From Methylophilaceae bacterium (GTDB lineage Bacteria; Pseudomonadota; Gammaproteobacteria; Burkholderiales; Methylophilaceae), in NCBI GenBank assembly GCA_013141125.1, contig JABFRO010000001.1, positions 806,001 to 870,000 of the forward strand: a DNA stretch of 64,000 nt, in the 5' to 3' direction. Under the pieces are notes generated by a model. The model was not told the DNA's origin. It saw only the letters and a list, made by a program, of their open reading frames with translations, and ran no database searches. Below, in pieces: positions 60,359-64,000 of the stretch (its first letter is position 1; the number at the start of each line of letters is the position of its first letter). The translations under genes were made by a program, and so were the position numbers.

Positions 60359-62143
60359 CTAATCCAATGCTGGCGGTGCTACTTTCAACAGCTCTTCTAC
60401 CGTGGTCAATCCGGCTGCCACTTTTTCAGCGCCATTAATCAGCAAAGGTTGCATACCTTCTTTATGCGCCAAGGCGCGGATACTTTCCAGATCGGTATTT
60501 TGTGTAATGCATTTTTTCAAGCCCGGGCTAATGGTCAACATTTCATAAATGCCACTACGGCCACGGTAGCCGGTCATGCGGCAGGCTTGACAGCCAACGG
60601 CGTGATAGATTTTTGCGGGTTTGGGTATTTTCCAAGGTGCGACGAGCGCGTTCCAGCTGGCTTCATCTATCTCGGCGGGGGCTTTGCAATCCGGGCATAG
60701 GGTGCGCACCAGACGTTGCGCCATAATGCCTAACACCGTTGAATTGATAAGATAAGGTGCTACGTCGAGATCAAGCAGGCGCGTAATTGCAGCGGGGGCA
60801 TCGTTGGTATGTAGCGTGGAGAGCACCAAATGCCCGGTGAGTGCAGCTTGCGTGGCCATTTCTGCGGTTTCATTATCGCGGATTTCACCCACCATAATGA
60901 TGTCCGGGTCTTGCCGTAGCAAAGTGCGTATGCCGTCGGCAAAAGAGAGTTCAATGTTCTTTTGCACTTGCATCTGGTTGAAAGCGGGTTCCACCATTTC
61001 TATCGGATCTTCTACCGTGCACACATTTACTTCCGGCGTGGCAAGCTGTTTCAGTGTGGAATAAAGCGTGGTGGTTTTGCCTGATCCAGTCGGCCCGGTG
61101 ACTAAAATAATGCCATTGGGGTGACTGGTCCAGGTTTTCCATAAATCCGCTTGTGCCTGTGAAAAACCCAATTGGATAAAATCCTTGACCAGATTTTCCG
61201 GGGTAAAAATACGCATCACCAGTTTTTCACCAAAGGCGGTGGGCATGGTCGATAGGCGCAGCTCGGTTTCCACGCCTTCGGTGGTGAGCGTTTTCAGGCG
61301 GCCATCCTGCGGGCGGCGTTTTTCTACCATATCCATGCGCCCCAGCAGTTTGATGCGGCTGGTAATGGCATTCATGATATTGGATGGCAGCCGGTATACC
61401 AGATGCAGAACGCCATCAATACGGAAGCGCATCAGGCCAACATCACGCCGTGGTTCCAGATGAATATCACTGGCGCGTTGCTCAAACGCATATTTGAATA
61501 GCCATTCAACGATATTTACAATGTGTTGTTCATTGGCATCCAGATTTTTATCCTTGCCAATTTCAACCAATTGCTCCAGATTTTGCACCCCCACAATCTG
61601 CCCGGCTTTAGCGGTATTGGCCAGATTGATGGAATTGGCCAGATTGTAGATTTCCGGCAGATAACGATTAATATCCAAAGGGCTGGCCAACACCAGCTTG
61701 ATCTGCCGATTCAGCACGCGCTCCAGATCCGCGATCCAATCCGTCAAAAATGGCTCGGCGGTAGCTACCGTCACCAGCGTGCCCGCCACTTTGACCGGCA
61801 TGATTTTCAAACGCTCGGCATAGGCTTTGGAGATGACTTGCGCAGCCGCAGTAAAATCCAGCTGCAGCGGGTCTATCGGATAATAATCCATGCCCAGGCG
61901 CTCGGCCATCCAGGCGGTAAGCGCATCCACCGTGAGTAATTTGCCGCTGGCATTGTGTGCCAGCCATTTTTGCTCGGCCACTACTACCAGCGGATGCAAA
62001 TTCGAGCTATCCAGTTTGCGATCCTTATACAGCTTTTCTGCATCGCTTTTATCCACCAGCCCATCACCCACCAACATGCGCAACAGCTCGCCCAGTGACA
62101 AGCGGCCTTGCGGGTGTTTAATGGCAGGAACAGGCTCAATCAT
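60359..62143 (-). CDS. GspE/PilB-type secretion or pilus ATPase
   Basis: This 594-residue ATPase has an N-terminal MshEN-like region (GELLRMLVGDGLVDKSDAEK), Walker A (GPTGSGKTTTLYSTLKQ), Walker B (DIIMVGEIRDNETAE) and the zinc tetracysteine (CPDCKAP...CQACRMTGYRG). It would power a type II secretion or type IV pilus system. No other system genes are near, so it belongs to a dispersed set. It lies 77 bp after nadC on the same strand. Confidence 0.88.
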   Translation of the reverse strand: MIEPVPAIKHPQGRLSLGELLRMLVGDGLVDKSDAEKLYKDRKLDSSNLHPLVVVAEQKWLAHNASGKLLTVDALTAWMAERLGMDYYPIDPLQLDFTAAAQVISKAYAERLKIMPVKVAGTLVTVATAEPFLTDWIADLERVLNRQIKLVLASPLDINRYLPEIYNLANSINLANTAKAGQIVGVQNLEQLVEIGKDKNLDANEQHIVNIVEWLFKYAFEQRASDIHLEPRRDVGLMRFRIDGVLHLVYRLPSNIMNAITSRIKLLGRMDMVEKRRPQDGRLKTLTTEGVETELRLSTMPTAFGEKLVMRIFTPENLVKDFIQLGFSQAQADLWKTWTSHPNGIILVTGPTGSGKTTTLYSTLKQLATPEVNVCTVEDPIEMVEPAFNQMQVQKNIELSFADGIRTLLRQDPDIIMVGEIRDNETAEMATQAALTGHLVLSTLHTNDAPAAITRLLDLDVAPYLINSTVLGIMAQRLVRTLCPDCKAPAEIDEASWNALVAPWKIPKPAKIYHAVGCQACRMTGYRGRSGIYEMLTISPGLKKCITQNTDLESIRALAHKEGMQPLLINGAEKVAAGLTTVEELLKVAPPALD

Positions 62144-62220
62144 GCCGGAATCCTGTGCGCTGATTTTTTTGCTGATGGTGTTAATGTTGGCATCCTTGAT
62201 TTTATATAAATGACCATGAC

Positions 62221-63063
62221 CTATCCTCCGCTAAAGCGCATGGATAAATCAATCGCTTGCACATGCTTGGTGAGGCCGCCTATGGAAATTCGATCTACGC
62301 CGGTATGGGCGATTTCGCGCACATTTTCAAGCGTAATGCCGCCGGAAGCTTCAAGTATGGCGCGCCCGGCATTCAGGCTGACGGCAGCGCGCAAATCCTG
62401 CAAATTAAAATTATCCAGCAGGATCAATTTAGCCCCCGCCTGCAATGCCGCCTCCAGCTGCGACAGTGTTTCCACTTCAATCTGTGTGCTAACTTCGCGG
62501 TTAATGGCGCGCGCGGCCTGCAACACCGTGGCAATACTTCCAACGGCGGCGATATGGTTTTCTTTAATCAAAATACCGTCATACAGCCCAATACGCTGAT
62601 TCATGCCACCCCCTACCGTCACCGCGTATTTTTGTGCCAAACGCAAACCGGGCAAGGTTTTACGCGTGTCATAAATACGCGCCTTGGTGCCAACAATAGC
62701 ATCCGCATAAAGGCGGGTAATTGTCGCCGTGGCCGACAGCGTTTGCAAAAAATTCAGGGCGCAGCGTTCAGCGGTCAGCAAGGCGCGCGCATTGCCGCTG
62801 ATGCGGCACAGGGTTTGATCGGGCTGCACGCGCTCGCCTTCCGCCACCAGCCAATCAATGTTGACAGTCGCATCCTGCGTGCGAAAGCAGCGCTCAGCCC
62901 AGGGCATGCCACAGACAATGGCAGCTTCGCGGCTGATGATGCTGGCTTCGGCCAATTGCGTTGCAGGTATCAGCAGCGCGGTCAAATCACCGCTGCCTAT
63001 ATCTTCTTCCAGCGCCCGCAGAACATCGCGCGCTATGGTTTGTTGTAGTTGATTATTAAGCAT
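62221..63063 (-). CDS. nadC: Nicotinate-nucleotide pyrophosphorylase (quinolinate phosphoribosyltransferase)
   Basis: NadC converts quinolinate and PRPP to nicotinate mononucleotide in NAD synthesis. The 280 residues include EEDIGSGDLTALLIPATQLA, RKTLPGLRLAQKYAVTVGGG and a VETLSQLEAALQAGAKLILLDN barrel strand, followed by LEASGGITLENVREIAHTGV. All are typical, and the length is normal. Confidence 0.95.
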   Translation of the reverse strand: MLNNQLQQTIARDVLRALEEDIGSGDLTALLIPATQLAEASIISREAAIVCGMPWAERCFRTQDATVNIDWLVAEGERVQPDQTLCRISGNARALLTAERCALNFLQTLSATATITRLYADAIVGTKARIYDTRKTLPGLRLAQKYAVTVGGGMNQRIGLYDGILIKENHIAAVGSIATVLQAARAINREVSTQIEVETLSQLEAALQAGAKLILLDNFNLQDLRAAVSLNAGRAILEASGGITLENVREIAHTGVDRISIGGLTKHVQAIDLSMRFSGG

Positions 63064-63165
63064 AGGGTTTATCGAAAAGAGTTGAATACATGCGTTTCAT
63101 TATAATGTAGCCTCTGCCAAAGCAGACGACTAACACACAGAACTATCACGGGACTATCCATCATC

Positions 63166-63777
63166 ATGAAACTTTTATATTCACATACCAGCCCTTACGC
63201 CCGCAAAGTACGCATATTTGCACTGGAAAAACAGCTTGATCTGGAGTTGCTTGCAGTGACACTTTCCGCACCGGATTGCCCGATCAATCAGCATAATCCG
63301 CTGGGTAAAATCCCCGCACTCATCACCGACGATGGTGATAATTTGTATGATTCACGCGTAATTGTAGAATACCTGGATCACTTTTCCCCGCAAAAACCAC
63401 TGATTCCTCTGGATTTCAATCACAGAATTTCAGTACGGCGCTGGGAAGCGCTGGCGGATGGCGTATCTGATGCCGCCGTTGCGGCCATGCTGGAAGGTCG
63501 CAAAGCGGAAAACTTGCAGGATGCCGCGTCCATCACCAAACAACTAGGCAAAGTGGAGCGTGGCTTAAGTGCCTTGAATCAGGATTTAGGCAAAAATCAG
63601 TGGTGCGTGAATAACACTTTCAGCCTGGCGGATATTGCTCTCGGCAGCTTGCTGGGCTATTTAAATCTGCGTTATCAGCATTTGCACTGGCCGCAAACCT
63701 ATCCCAATCTGGCGCGCCACTATGTACAAACCCTGGAGCGAGCCTCATTCACCGAGACAGTCCCGCCACAGGCTTGA
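63166..63777 (+). CDS. Glutathione S-transferase family protein
   Basis: The 203-residue protein has the thioredoxin-like N-terminal domain (LLYSHTSPYARKVRIFALEK) with the Ser/Pro active-site region, NPLGKIPALITDDGDNLYDS, and a helical C-terminal domain with FSLADIALGSLLGYL. It may conjugate or bind glutathione. The gene runs opposite to nadC and is separated by 102 bp. Confidence 0.9.
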   Translation: MKLLYSHTSPYARKVRIFALEKQLDLELLAVTLSAPDCPINQHNPLGKIPALITDDGDNLYDSRVIVEYLDHFSPQKPLIPLDFNHRISVRRWEALADGVSDAAVAAMLEGRKAENLQDAASITKQLGKVERGLSALNQDLGKNQWCVNNTFSLADIALGSLLGYLNLRYQHLHWPQTYPNLARHYVQTLERASFTETVPPQA

Positions 63778-63803
63778 GATTGCTTGCTATGGGCTTTAAT
63801 TGC

Positions 63804-64000
63804 CTATAGGTTGAATTTTCCTGCGCAGATCAGCAAGCGGTACTGTGTTGCCAATTTGAATAATCGCCAACGGCGCATAATGATGTTCAATGCCATGCGG
63901 ATGGAGAGCTTGCGGCTTGCCAACCTCCCCCGGCCATTCCACATCGCCAGTGGCAACGCGGGCGGAGATTAGCCAATAATCGCCGGTGCGATATTGGTTA
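63804..64000 (-). CDS. C-terminal part of a protein resembling DUF6519 proteins, partial
   Basis: The minus strand reads NQYRTGDYWLISARVATGDVEWP, then HPHGIEHHYAPLAIIQIGN, ending at 63804. The TGDYW and HGIxHHYAPL segments resemble the end of DUF6519-type proteins of unknown role. The rest of the gene lies outside the window on the right. Confidence 0.5.

Overview
The window looks like the chromosome of a betaproteobacterium, most likely in the broad Nitrosomonadales group. This is inferred from a PEP-CTERM surface protein, a FixL/FixJ-type two-component system next to universal-stress, CBS and Hsp20 genes, a formaldehyde-activating-enzyme remnant, and ordinary nadC and gspE-type housekeeping genes. 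No rRNA, tRNA, CRISPR array or prophage was seen.

Layout. (1) 0-6.6 kb is a scrambled, toxin-antitoxin-rich edge: part of an AAA ATPase, hicBA, a nucleotidyltransferase-fold gene, three remnants of one sugar epimerase, a 283-bp direct repeat, and a complete IS21-family element (3467-5973, 8-bp target duplication) inside a vapC gene. (2) 6.7-18.8 kb is a minus-strand surface-polysaccharide operon: a MurJ/Wzx-like flippase, three methyltransferases, glycosyltransferases, an asparagine synthetase and an unusual flippase-like/O-antigen-ligase fusion. (3) 18.8-26.2 kb is a graveyard of toxin-antitoxin modules (PIN, PemK, HepT/MntA), mostly broken, mixed with IS4 and IS3 debris and a 345-bp duplication. 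(4) 26.2-37.2 kb is the most novel part. It holds a DUF2278 protein, a chagasin-type protease inhibitor, a trypsin-like protease, a protein with four cysteine-ladder helices (Cys every fourth residue), a papain-like C1 protease, a CxxC peptide next to an MNIO (DUF692) enzyme and its partner (a probable RiPP locus), and a two-gene operon of unknown Cys-containing proteins. (5) 37.3-42.6 kb is a patchwork of small VOC, DUF1428 and AHSA1 genes with gene fragments and an attC-like site, then a PEP-CTERM protein and a sterol-desaturase-type membrane enzyme. (6) 42.8-48.4 kb carries glycogen-related enzymes and a pirin. (7) 48.6-56.7 kb is a stress or low-oxygen type island: tandem USP, CBS, a broken CFA synthase, Hsp20, DUF2934, an M15 peptidase, a PAS histidine kinase with a FixJ-type regulator, a nitroreductase and a broken alcohol dehydrogenase. 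(8) 56.7-64 kb ends with two exported proteins, a GspE/PilB ATPase, nadC and a GST.

The main discovery is a shared promoter architecture. A 16-bp palindrome, TACGTG-N4-CACGTA or a near match, lies 34 bp (33 in two cases), start to start, before an (often extended) -10 box. This centres the palindrome near -42, the position of a class II activator site. It is seen at seven places: before the C1 protease (minus strand), the MNIO/RiPP operon, the unknown two-gene operon, the PEP-CTERM gene, the M15 peptidase, the nitroreductase, and in degenerate form the DUF2934 gene. The FixL/FixJ-like pair at 53.0-55.2 kb is the obvious candidate regulator. If so, proteolysis, the RiPP-like product and surface proteins form one regulon tied to redox or oxygen stress. 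Three of the sites also carry a second palindrome, AAGGG-N4/5-CCCTT, directly upstream.
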